In this document: one piece after another, positions 1-8,369 of the stretch
How the letters are laid out: every line of letters starts with the position of its first letter
How positions within the stretch are numbered: the first letter of the stretch is position 1
Assembly (NCBI GenBank): GCA_026002875.1
Contig: BPGE01000001.1
Coordinates: 2,294,001-2,358,000, forward strand
Direction of reading: 5' to 3'
Source of the DNA: Bryobacteraceae bacterium
GTDB taxonomy: Bacteria; Acidobacteriota; Terriglobia; Bryobacterales; Bryobacteraceae
DNA length: 64,000 nucleotides
The notes under the pieces: model-generated
Databases searched by the model: none
Told to the model about the DNA's origin: nothing
The model's input: only the letters and a program-made list of their open reading frames with translations
Made by a program: the position numbers and the translations under genes

Positions 1-734
1 TCGTCCGTCCAGTCCATCGGTTCGACGGAGCTGATGCGGAGCCGCTGCACGCCGGTTTCGTCGAGAATGCGGCGGAGCAGATCGTGGAGGCGGCGCGGCG
101 CGCCGAAGCCCCGTTCCCTGCCCCACCGGCCGAGATTGATGCCCGTGAGCACGACCTCCGCGTAGCGGGCGGCGAGGGCGCGGATCTGGCGCAGAACTTC
201 TTCTTCCGGCATGCTGCGGCTGGGACCGCGGACCGACGGGATAATACAAAACGCGCAGGGATTGTTGCAGCCGTCCTGGATCTTCAGATTGGGCCGCGTG
301 CGGTCGCCGGAGGCGTCTTCCACGGGAGCGGAGAGGAAGGACGCCTGGCGGGAGATCTCGCCGACGCGGATCTCGCCGTGGTAGTCTTCGCACCCGTCGA
401 GGACGCTGGCGAAAGCGCCGACCTGGTCCTTGTGGGTGTTGCCAGCGACGAAGGCGACGCCGGGCAGGCGGGCCAATTCCTCGGGCGAACGCTGGGCGTA
501 GCAGCCGGTGACGATGATGCGCGCGCGGGGGTTTTCGCGGTGCAGCCGGTGAATGGCTTTGCGGGCGTCTTCGTCAGCCGCGGCGGTGACCGTGCAGGTG
601 TTGACGATCACCAGATCGGCGGCGGCGGGATCGGCGGCAGCGTGGAATCCCTGCTGGCGCAGGAGTCCTTCCATCGCTGCGCCATCGGCCTGGGAAGCGC
701 GGCAACCGAAATTCTGGACGAAGAACCGGCGCAC
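1..734 (-). CDS. mtaB: tRNA t6A37 methylthiotransferase MtaB (3' end outside window)
   Basis: This is a radical-SAM methylthiotransferase that adds a methylthio group to threonylcarbamoyladenosine-37 of tRNA. About 244 codons are visible; the rest lies before base 1. The N-terminal UPF0004 domain carries the three cluster cysteines C11 (NFGCR), C47 (VNTCTVT) and C78 (VTGCYAQ). The radical-SAM motif CNNPCAFC sits at residues 156-163, and the radical-SAM barrel follows (for example LTGINLGRWG and SSVEPMDW). The VNTCTVT...VTGCYAQ spacing resembles MtaB more than RimO or MiaB, but the C-terminal TRAM domain cannot be checked. The start is the GTG at 734, because an in-frame TAG lies at 744-746. 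No strong Shine-Dalgarno is visible. It is divergent from fliM. Confidence 0.88.
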   Translation of the reverse strand, partial: MRRFFVQNFGCRASQADGAAMEGLLRQQGFHAAADPAAADLVIVNTCTVTAAADEDARKAIHRLHRENPRARIIVTGCYAQRSPEELARLPGVAFVAGNTHKDQVGAFASVLDGCEDYHGEIRVGEISRQASFLSAPVEDASGDRTRPNLKIQDGCNNPCAFCIIPSVRGPSRSMPEEEVLRQIRALAARYAEVVLTGINLGRWGRERGFGAPRRLHDLLRRILDETGVQRLRISSVEPMDWTD

Positions 735-822
735 ACTTCCAGTCTAACAGCGGCAGTTCTGGCGGCTGCCGGCGCTGGCGGGGGATATGCCGGGACGGGT
801 GGCGGGATAGGGTGAATCGAGA

Positions 823-1827
823 ATGTCGGAGAGGAGAGCGAGGGACGATGATTGGATCAGTATGGCATCGGACCGGCTGCTGAGCCAGGAGGAAATCGAC
901 AACGTATTCCGGACCGCCAAGGGAGTCCGGGCGAAGGACGATCCTGCCAAACGGGCGCAGGTGTATGACTTCCGCCGGCCGGACCGGATCGCGAAGGATC
1001 AGCTGCGGGCGATCCACCTGCTGCACGACAACTTCGCGCGGTCGCTCGCGTCGAGCCTGTCGGCGTACCTGCGCGCCTATGTGATGGTGAACCTGATCAG
1101 CGTGGAGCAGCTGTCGTTTCTGGAGTTCTCGCAGTGCCTGCCCGCGCCGACGTGCATCGTGAGCCTGAGCATGCGGCCGTTCGACGGGAGCTCGATTCTC
1201 GAGATGAACCCGCAGATGGTCTTCCCGATCCTGGAGATGCTGCTGGGCGGGTCGGGCAAGACGCCGCTGAAAGAAAACCGGGAAATCACGGAAATCGAGA
1301 GATCCATTCTGACGGGTGTTTTCCGCATTATTCTGCATGATCTGCGGGAGGCCTGGGCGCCGATCACGCAGATCAACTTCTCGATCGAATCGTTCGAGAC
1401 GGAACCGCAGCTGCTGCAGATCCTGGCGCCGAACGAGGCGGTGGTCGCCATCGGCATCGAAATCCGGATCGGCGAAGTGTCGGGGATGATGAACCTGGGC
1501 ATTCCGTCGATCATCGTGAAGATGCTGCGGCAGAAATTCGACCAGCAGTGGTCGGTCCGCAAGTCCGAATCGACGGAGGCGGAACAGGAGCGGATGTGGC
1601 GGCTGCTGCAGCCCGCCGTGTTGAAGTTCGACGCCCGGATGACGGGGCCGATGCTCACGGTGGAGCAGATGCTGGATCTGAAGGAAGGCGACATCCTCGA
1701 CCTGGACTACCCGTTGCAGAAGCCGCTGGATCTGATCGTCAACGGCACGCGGAAGTATACGGGGCGGATCGGCACGAACGGCAGAAAACGGGTGTTCCAG
1801 ATCGAGAGCGTGCTCGCGCCGGAGTGA
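823..1827 (+). CDS. fliM: Flagellar motor switch protein FliM
   Basis: FliM is the C-ring component that binds CheY-P and transmits the rotation switch. The protein begins with the CheY-binding peptide (LLSQEEIDNVF). A CheC-like middle domain containing the LLGGSG motif follows, then a C-terminal SpoA (FliMN_C) domain (GDILDLDYPLQKPLDLIVNG). The length of about 320-334 residues is normal. Two starts are possible: ATG 823, or ATG 862 (MASDRLLSQEE). The second matches the usual FliM N-terminus better; neither has a clear ribosome site. No other flagellar gene is nearby, so the gene is isolated from its usual operon. The hairpin repeat array begins about 235 bases downstream. Confidence 0.95.
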   Translation: MSERRARDDDWISMASDRLLSQEEIDNVFRTAKGVRAKDDPAKRAQVYDFRRPDRIAKDQLRAIHLLHDNFARSLASSLSAYLRAYVMVNLISVEQLSFLEFSQCLPAPTCIVSLSMRPFDGSSILEMNPQMVFPILEMLLGGSGKTPLKENREITEIERSILTGVFRIILHDLREAWAPITQINFSIESFETEPQLLQILAPNEAVVAIGIEIRIGEVSGMMNLGIPSIIVKMLRQKFDQQWSVRKSESTEAEQERMWRLLQPAVLKFDARMTGPMLTVEQMLDLKEGDILDLDYPLQKPLDLIVNGTRKYTGRIGTNGRKRVFQIESVLAPE

Positions 1828-2061
1828 GCCAGCGCTGGAGGGGCGGGCGGGTGAGGGTGCGCAAGGGTGGCGCCTGCGGCCCTGCGGAAAGCGAGGATCG
1901 ACCGGATTTGCGGCGCCGTGCGGCGCGCCCCGCGCAGGGGAACGAAGGGGGCGGCCGGGAGCAATCCGTCGTCTGTGCCGCTTTCGCGGAGAGGACGGTT
2001 TTTCTCAGGGTGGCGTTGCTCCGGAAGCGCGCAAGGGTGCAAGGGCGGCGGGGAACAGCGC

Positions 2062-4290
2062 GGGACACGGTCGGGATGCAGCCCTCGCGCAAGCGCGAGG
2101 GGAAACCCGTTGGGAGAGGGCGCGAGCGAACATCGTTGGGAACCGCTTGCTCTCGCGGGTCAGGGGAACATGGTTGGGATGCAGCCCTCGCGCAAGCGCG
2201 AGGGGAAACCCGCAGGAGAGCGCGGCTGGGGCACAGTTTGGATGCAGCCCTCGCGCGAGCGCGAGGGGAAGCCCGTGGGTGAGGGCGCGAGCGAACATCG
2301 TTGGGAACCGCTTGCTCTCGCGGGTCAGGGGAACACGGTTGGGATGCAGCCCTCGCGCAAGCGCGAGGGGAAACCCGTGGGCGAGGGCGCGAGCGAACAT
2401 CGTTGGGAACCGCTTGCTCTCGCGGGTCAGGGGAACACGGTTGGGATGCAGCCCTCGCGCAAGCGCGAGGGGAAGCCCGTGGGTGAGGGCGCGAGCGAAC
2501 ATCGTTGGGAACCGCTTGCTCTCGCGGGTCAGGGGAACACGGTCGGGATGCAGCCCTCGCGCAAGCACGAGGGGAAGCCCGTGGGGGGAGGGCGCGAGCG
2601 AACATCGTTGGGAACCGCTTGCTCTCGCGGCTCAGGGGAACACGGTTGGGATGCAGCCCTCGCGCAAGCGCGAGGGGAAGCCCGTTGGGGGGATCGCGCC
2701 GGGGCACGGTCGGGATGCAGCCCTCGCGCGAGCGCGAGGGGAAGCCCGTTGGGGGGATCGCGCCGGGGCACGATCGGGATGCAGCCCTCGCGCGAGCGCG
2801 AGGGGAAGCCCGTGGGTGAGGGCGCGAGCGAACATCGTTGGGAACCGCTTGCTCTCGCGGGTCAGGGGAACACGGTCGGGATGCAGCCCTCGCGCAAGCG
2901 CGAGGGGAAACCCGTTGGGGGGGATCGCGCCGGGGCACGGTTGGGATGCAGCCCTCGCGCAAGCGCGAGGGGAAACCCGTGGGCGAGGGCGCGAACGAAC
3001 ATCGTTGGGAACCGCTTGCTCTCGCGGGTCAGGGGAACACGGTCGGGATGCAGCCCTCGCGCAAGCGCGAGGGGAAACCCGTGGGCGAGGGCGCGAACGA
3101 ACATCGTTGGGAACCGCTTGCTCTCGCGGGTCAGGGGAACACGGTCGGGATGCAGCCCTCGCGCAAGCGCGAGGGGAAACCCGTTGGGAGAGGGCGCGAG
3201 CGAACATCGTTGGGAACCGCTTGCTCTCGCGGGTCAGGGGAACACGGTTGGGATGCAGCCATCGCGCAAGCGCGAGGGGAAGCCCGTGGGCGAGGGCGCG
3301 AGCGAACATCGTTGGGAACCGCTTGCTCTCGCGGGTCAGGGGAACACGGTTGGGATGCAGCCCTCGCGCAAGCGCGAGGGGAAACCCGTGGGGGAGGGCG
3401 CGAGCGAACATCGTTGGGAACCGCTTGCTCTCGCGGGTCAGGGGAACACGGTTGGGATGCAGCCCTCGCGCAAGCGCGAGGGGAAGCCCGTTGGGGGGAT
3501 CGCGCCGGGGCACGGTTGGGATGCAGCCCTCGCGCAAGCGCGAGGGGAAACCCGTTGGGAGAGGGCGCGAGCGAACATCGTTGGGAACCGCTTGCTCTCG
3601 CGGGTCAGGGGAACATGGTTGGGATGCAGCCCTCGCGCAAGCGCGAGGGGAAACCCGTTGGGGGAGGGCGCGAGCGAACATCGTTGGGAACCGCTTGCTC
3701 TCGCGGGTCAGGGCAACACGGTTGGGATGCAGCCCTCGCGCAAGCGCGAGGGGAAACCCGCTGGGGGAGGGCGCGAGCGAACATCGTTGGGAACCGCTTG
3801 CTCTCGCGGGTCAGGGGAACATGGTTGGGATGCAGCCCTCGCGCAAGCGCGAGGGGAAACCCGTTGGGAGAGGGCGCGAGCGAACATCGTTGGGAACCGC
3901 TTGCTCTCGCGGGTCAGGGGAACACGGTCGGGATGCAGCCCTCGCGCAAGCACGAGGGGAAGCCCGTGGGGGGAGGGCGCGAGCGAACATCGTTGGGAAC
4001 CGCTTGCTCTCGCGGGTCAGGGGAACATGGTTGGGATGCAGCCCTCGCGCAAGCGCGAGGGGAAACCCGTTGGGAGAGGGCGCGAGCGAACATCGTTGGG
4101 AACCGCTTGCTCTCGCGGGTCAGGGGAACACGGTTGGGATGCAGCCCTCGCGCAAGCGCGAGGGGAAGCCCGTTGGGGGGATCGCGCCGGGGCACGGTCG
4201 GGATGCAGCCCTCGCGCAAGCGCGAGGGGAAACCCGTTGGGGTAGGGCGCGAGCGAACATGGTCGGGGACCGCCCGCTCTCGCGGCTCTG
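2062..4290. repeat. Non-coding array of 24 hairpin repeat units with two spacer lengths
   Basis: A core beginning GATGCAGCC and followed by a perfect dyad (arms CCCTCGCGC and GCGCGAGGG, loop AA or GA) occurs 24 times. Cores start at 2075, 2178, 2241, 2343, 2445, 2547, 2650, 2714, 2778, 2880, 2945, 3047, 3149, 3252, 3354, 3456, 3520, 3623, 3726, 3829, 3932, 4035, 4138 and 4202. Seventeen intervals are 102-103 bases and six are 63-65 bases. The long spacer contains a second imperfect dyad (GCGCGAGCG ... CGCTTGCTCTCGC); the short one reads GGGGATCGCGCCGGGGCACGG. Interval lengths are not constant modulo 3, yet frames stay open throughout, so the long frames here are composition artefacts. The array lies between convergent gene ends (fliM and the gene at 4374-4805). 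Confidence 0.95.
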
Positions 4291-4373
4291 AGCCCGTCGG
4301 CCAGCCCATGCCGATGCGGCCTGATGGGCGAGTTGCGCGGTATTGAGATTGCGCGGGGATGCGCAGTTGTGGC
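4262..4373. other. Degenerate array flank and intergenic spacer
   Basis: The first 30 bases contain a diverged copy of the long-spacer module (GGGACCGCCCGCTCTCGCGG), which marks the decaying right edge of the array. I see no gene or clear terminator in the rest, up to the stop of the minus-strand membrane protein. Confidence 0.5.
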
Positions 4374-4805
4374 TCAGGGGAGGGTGAGCCAGGCGGAGGC
4401 GAAGAGCGCGCGCAACGTCCACACGGCGGTCCGCCACCAGTGGGAAACCACGAGCCTGCGATGCAGGGCGGGATCGAAGCCGCCGGAGAGCTTCGAGTGC
4501 AGAGGCACCTGGACCGCGAAGGTCGACAGCCAGACGACGCCCACAAGGAGGACCCCAGCCCAGAGCTGCCAGACCGGGACACCCTCAGGCTGCACGGCTG
4601 CGAGCCAGAGGGACAGGACGGCTTCGGCGGTCATCAGCGGCGCGGCGATCCATGTCGTGCGCTGCTGGTGGAGGCGCTCGTAGCGCGGAAATTCATTCCG
4701 GCCGACTTCGGCCATCAGAGGGTAGTGCACCAGAGCCACGAACCAGGACAGGCCGGTCATGGCCGCGGTGACGGCAGCGTGGAGGGACAGGACGAGGGGC
4801 GTCAT
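4374..4805 (-). CDS. Conserved hypothetical membrane protein, four TM segments
   Basis: This 143-residue protein is almost wholly hydrophobic, with about four membrane helices. It carries conserved-looking polar residues between them: ALVHYPLMAEVGRNEFPRYERLHQQRTTWI near residues 25-52, and VQVPLHSKLSGGFDPALHRRLV near 98-119. The pattern matches a widespread family of small uncharacterised bacterial membrane proteins, and I cannot assign a function. It is transcribed away from the FAD enzyme's 3' end, with 76 bases between them. Its own 3' end faces the hairpin array. Confidence 0.7.
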   Translation of the reverse strand: MTPLVLSLHAAVTAAMTGLSWFVALVHYPLMAEVGRNEFPRYERLHQQRTTWIAAPLMTAEAVLSLWLAAVQPEGVPVWQLWAGVLLVGVVWLSTFAVQVPLHSKLSGGFDPALHRRLVVSHWWRTAVWTLRALFASAWLTLP

Positions 4806-4881
4806 TCCGTCTGCTCCGGGACACGCAGTTCACAGGAAGAGCGCGAGCGCCGCGGGACCCGCAGGGGAAGCCGGCGAACGG

Positions 4882-6138
4882 TCATTGGCGGGGCGCCGCA
4901 ACACGGAGGTCTTCGAGGACGGCTTCAGCGGCGAGGCGGCCGCTCTCGAGCGCGCCGTTGATGGAGGGCGTGGCCCGCCAATCGCCGCAGGCGTACACGC
5001 CCGGCGCAATCCGCGGCGAGGCCCCGGGCTCCAGGGGGAGCAGGGCCGGCAGAGCCCGCTCGATGTGGTAGTGGCGGAGGAAGCGCCATTCTTCAGCGGC
5101 AGCGCCGAACCAGCGGCGGGCCTGGGCGCGGACGGCGGAGATGAGGCTGCCGGGCTCGCGCTGCTCGTAGCCGATGACGCTGGCGGAGATCAGGTGCTGG
5201 CCGCCGGGGGCGTAACCCGGTGCGATCAGGCTCATCACGGCGAGGTTCGTGATGGGCCCGCGGCCGCCGCCGCTGAGCACGAGCAGCGGCTCCTCGACCG
5301 GCGCCTCGCGGGAGGAGAAATAGAGGCACCAGACGGAGCGCCAGGGAACCGCCTTTTGAAGCCGGAGCAGGCGGGCCGCTTCGCTGCCTTCGGCCGCGAC
5401 AACGATAGCTTTGGCCGGGATTCTGTCTCCGCCGACGAGCCGCACGGCGCCCTCCTCCACGGCTTCCACGCGCTGCTGCAACTGAAGAGTTCCATCCGGC
5501 AGGGATGCGGCCAGCTGGGCGGGGATGGCGCCCATGCCCGCGGCGGGCACGGCGGCGTCTCCCGTCGCAAACATGCGGAACATGAACTCGAACATGCGCG
5601 AGGAGCCTGAGAGCGACGTATCCAGCATGGCGCCGCCGATCCAGGGGCGGAAGAAGTAGTCGATGAAGCGGCGGGAGAAGCGGCGTTCGCGCAGCGCCTC
5701 CAGCACTGTGGTCTCCGGCGCGGCGAAGATCTCTTCCAGGCTCTTTCCCAGCACATCGCGGCGGAGCCGCAGCAGGCGCCAGTAGTCGCCCCAGCGGGGG
5801 ACGGGCGCCAGCAGGGTCGGCCAGAGCGAGGCGCGGTCGCGCCAGGGATCGCCCAGATGGTAAAAGCGTCCGTGGTAACGGACGAGGGCGCCGGGCAGGA
5901 AGGCGTGCAGCTTCAGGGCCGGGTAGTCGAGCACGGCCTGCGCTTCCGGATAGGCCGTGAGCAGCACCTGGAATCCGCGGTCCAGAAGGAAGCCATCCAC
6001 CGCGTCGGTCCGGACACGGCCGCCCACGCCGTCGGAGGCTTCCAGCAGGCGGAAACGGAGGCCGGCCTGAGCCAGCCGGCGGGCGCAGGCCAGGCCGGCC
6101 AGCCCTGCGCCCACGATAAGCACGTCGCAGTCAGGCAT
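4882..6138 (-). CDS. FAD-dependent amine-oxidase/phytoene-desaturase-like oxidoreductase
   Basis: This 418-residue protein has a Rossmann FAD site at its extreme N-terminus ([19 protein letters not shown], residues 4-22), then GVGGRVRTD. That arrangement is typical of the amine oxidase, protoporphyrinogen oxidase and phytoene desaturase superfamily. A C-terminal FAD-contact segment is also present ([26 protein letters not shown]). The substrate cannot be told from sequence. The ATG overlaps the stop of the upstream M50 protease by 8 bases (6131-6138), which suggests the two are translated from one message. No signal peptide is seen beyond the FAD motif. Confidence 0.85.
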   Translation of the reverse strand: MPDCDVLIVGAGLAGLACARRLAQAGLRFRLLEASDGVGGRVRTDAVDGFLLDRGFQVLLTAYPEAQAVLDYPALKLHAFLPGALVRYHGRFYHLGDPWRDRASLWPTLLAPVPRWGDYWRLLRLRRDVLGKSLEEIFAAPETTVLEALRERRFSRRFIDYFFRPWIGGAMLDTSLSGSSRMFEFMFRMFATGDAAVPAAGMGAIPAQLAASLPDGTLQLQQRVEAVEEGAVRLVGGDRIPAKAIVVAAEGSEAARLLRLQKAVPWRSVWCLYFSSREAPVEEPLLVLSGGGRGPITNLAVMSLIAPGYAPGGQHLISASVIGYEQREPGSLISAVRAQARRWFGAAAEEWRFLRHYHIERALPALLPLEPGASPRIAPGVYACGDWRATPSINGALESGRLAAEAVLEDLRVAAPRQ

Positions 6139-7273
6139 CGCCTTTGGACAACCCCTCCTGTGTCGCGCTGCGGGCTTCGCGCAGCTTCTTCAGCACAAGA
6201 TACTCCGAGAGATTCTCGGCCGTCAGCATGCCGACGAGCCTTTCGTCTTCAAAGACAAGCGCGCAGGCGCCGCCGCTGATGGCGCCGGCCGCCTCGGCCA
6301 GATCCATGTCGGGATGGAGGCGGGGAAATTCGCGGTCCATGGCGGAGGCGACGTAGCCGTCGGGCCCCTCGGCGGCGAGCGCCCGCAGCAGGTGGTTGCG
6401 GCTCAGCAGGCCGGTGACGCGGGGGCCGGCCACGACGGGGAAGTCCTGCTGCGAGGTGGCCAGAAGCATTTCCGCCGCATCCCGGATCGTGTCGCCGTGG
6501 TTCAGAGTGCGGAAGTCGGTGACCATGGCCTCGCGCACCTTGGCGCCCTGCATGAGCGCCTGCGCCGTGGCGGCCATGGATTCCTGCATGGCGCCGATGT
6601 AGATGAAAAGGGCGATGAAGAGCAGAAGGAAATTCGCCTGCAGCAGGCCGACGAGGGCCATCAGAGCCGCAATGCCGGTGCCGATGCGGGCGGTGAGCCT
6701 TGTGGCTTCCTCGTAGGCGCGCTTTTCGGCCAGCAGCGAGCGCAGCACGCGCCCGCCGTCCATGGGAAAGGCGGGCAGAAGATTGAACAGCGCGAGCACG
6801 AGATTGGCGACGGCCAGGCGGCTGGGGATGTTTGCGTCGGCGGCTTCGCGCCAGTGGGAGATGGAAACGCCGCCGCCGCTCCAGAAGGAGACGCCCAGCA
6901 AAAGGAGTCCGATGGCCAGATTGACCAGCGGCCCGGCGAAGGCGACCCAGAATTCCTCCGGCGCACGCGGCTGGCGCTCGAGCCGCGCCAGACCGCCGAT
7001 GGGCAGCATGACGATCTCCACCGTTCCGATGCCGTAGCGGCGGGCCATCAGGGCGTGGCCGGCTTCATGCAGAAGGATCGAGAGGAACAGTCCCAGGATG
7101 AACAGCGCCGCTCCGGCCACGGAATGCTTGCCGCCGGAGGCGAGCACGATCATCCAGATCACGATCAGCCAGAACGTGAAGTGGAACCGCACCGGCACGC
7201 CGAACAGGGTGATGGAGCCGGCGATGCCGGGGACTCGGCCTGCGGGCCGGGGAGGCTCGGGGCTGGGGCTCAT
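6131..7273 (-). CDS. Site-2 protease family (M50B) zinc metalloprotease with CBS pair
   Basis: This is a predicted intramembrane protease of 380 residues. The zinc motif HEAGH is at residues 69-73 inside a membrane helix, and the second motif [12 protein letters not shown] is at about 164-175. Further helices surround both. A C-terminal cytoplasmic part of about 140 residues looks like two CBS domains ([16 protein letters not shown] and [19 protein letters not shown]), which often sense adenine nucleotides. M50B members with CBS domains cleave unknown membrane-bound substrates, in some cases regulators. The gene overlaps the downstream FAD oxidoreductase by 8 bases and probably forms an operon with it. 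Start ATG 7273 has GCAGGATG just upstream. Confidence 0.9.
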   Translation of the reverse strand: MSPSPEPPRPAGRVPGIAGSITLFGVPVRFHFTFWLIVIWMIVLASGGKHSVAGAALFILGLFLSILLHEAGHALMARRYGIGTVEIVMLPIGGLARLERQPRAPEEFWVAFAGPLVNLAIGLLLLGVSFWSGGGVSISHWREAADANIPSRLAVANLVLALFNLLPAFPMDGGRVLRSLLAEKRAYEEATRLTARIGTGIAALMALVGLLQANFLLLFIALFIYIGAMQESMAATAQALMQGAKVREAMVTDFRTLNHGDTIRDAAEMLLATSQQDFPVVAGPRVTGLLSRNHLLRALAAEGPDGYVASAMDREFPRLHPDMDLAEAAGAISGGACALVFEDERLVGMLTAENLSEYLVLKKLREARSATQEGLSKGDA

Positions 7274-7328
7274 CCTGCTGCCATGATAGCGTTCCGGCGG
7301 AACGGGTCCGCCGGGCCAGACGGGATTG

Positions 7329-8306
7329 TCAGCGGTCGCTGAATTCGGGGGCGGCGTAATTCCTGCCGGTGACGAGGGCCATATAATCAGGCCGGTCGGC
7401 CGCGCTCTGGTGGCGGTAGCTGCGCAGGATTTCGCCGTGGAAAAGGAGGAAGACGCCGGGCATCTGGAATCCGTCGCCCATCAGTTTGCCGACGCCGTGG
7501 CCGCCAAGGACGCCAGCCTGGAAGCCGCGCCACCAGACCTTGGGGCCGAGAACGTCGCCGAACCGGCCGCGCGGCAAACCGAAGGCGCGGTACAGGGTGC
7601 GCTCGGGGTCGCTGATCCGCTGCACGTCGTCCAGCCCGTAGCGGGCGAAGAAGCGGGCGGCGGTTTCTTCGGAGCTCATGTGCACCAGAACCAGCCGCGC
7701 GCCTTCCTGCTCGATCTGATTGCGCATGGCGGCGAGGTCGGACAGCGCTTCGCGGCAGAAGGTACAACCCATGTGACGGAGGAAGACGAGAAGAACGGGG
7801 CTCAGACGGGAAAGCTCGTCCAGGGAGACGCCGAGATTGGTCTTGCGGCGCAGGGCGAAGCGGAGGACTTCGGGTGCGATGGTGCGCTTCTGCGCCAAAG
7901 CAGCCTCGTACGCGCTCTGGAGAATGGCCAGGAAGGGGACGCTCCAGGCAACGGTGTCGAGGCCGATCCACCACCACATCAGGGACGGGGCACGGCCGTG
8001 GAGAATGTCCCATCCAATCCAGACTCCCGTGCCGAGTTTGCTGAGCAGGCCCATCAGGACCACCGGCCAATGCCGGTAGGCGTCCCGCGCCGCCAGGAGG
8101 AATCCGAGGCCGAACACAGCCATCCACACGGCCAGCGCGTGCCAGCCCTCCGACATCAGGGGACTGGGAGGGGTCGAGCCGCCCAGGCGGCGGTCCAGCC
8201 ATTCCGCCATCACAATCACGCCGGCGGCGGCGATGACGTTGTACATTCCGGCCGACTGAAGGACGATGCGCGTCCACGCGGGCGGCCGTTGCGAAGCAAT
8301 ACTCAT
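7329..8306 (-). CDS. Membrane protein with C-terminal SelL-like/AhpC-TSA redoxin domain
   Basis: The 325-residue protein has an N-terminal membrane part with about four helices (residues 15-135). A thioredoxin-fold domain follows, with the redox motif CTFC at residues 181-184 (LLVFLRHMGCTFCREAL). The soluble part resembles SelL/peroxiredoxin-like redox proteins (LVHMSSEETAARFFARYGL, ISDPERTLYRAFGL). It probably acts at the membrane in thiol-disulfide or peroxide chemistry; the partner is unknown. The canonical SelL motif can contain selenocysteine, but here both positions are cysteine. It is a probable single gene between the M50 and GH42 genes, with no clear ribosome site. Confidence 0.75.
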   Translation of the reverse strand: MSIASQRPPAWTRIVLQSAGMYNVIAAAGVIVMAEWLDRRLGGSTPPSPLMSEGWHALAVWMAVFGLGFLLAARDAYRHWPVVLMGLLSKLGTGVWIGWDILHGRAPSLMWWWIGLDTVAWSVPFLAILQSAYEAALAQKRTIAPEVLRFALRRKTNLGVSLDELSRLSPVLLVFLRHMGCTFCREALSDLAAMRNQIEQEGARLVLVHMSSEETAARFFARYGLDDVQRISDPERTLYRAFGLPRGRFGDVLGPKVWWRGFQAGVLGGHGVGKLMGDGFQMPGVFLLFHGEILRSYRHQSAADRPDYMALVTGRNYAAPEFSDR

Positions 8307-8369
8307 GCCTTAGATATGGATGACTGCCCGCCGGGCCGGAATCAGAATTATTTGACCGCCGGCCGGGTC

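Noticed and set aside
2062-4290. CRISPR array
   Set aside because: The dyad repeats are regularly spaced, but the intervening spacers are copies of two modules, not unique sequences. No cas genes are near.
1867-4291. Long repeat-protein genes of several hundred residues through the array
   Set aside because: More than one forward frame and several reverse frames stay open, and intervals of 103, 64 and 65 bases shift frame from unit to unit. The openness is a composition effect.
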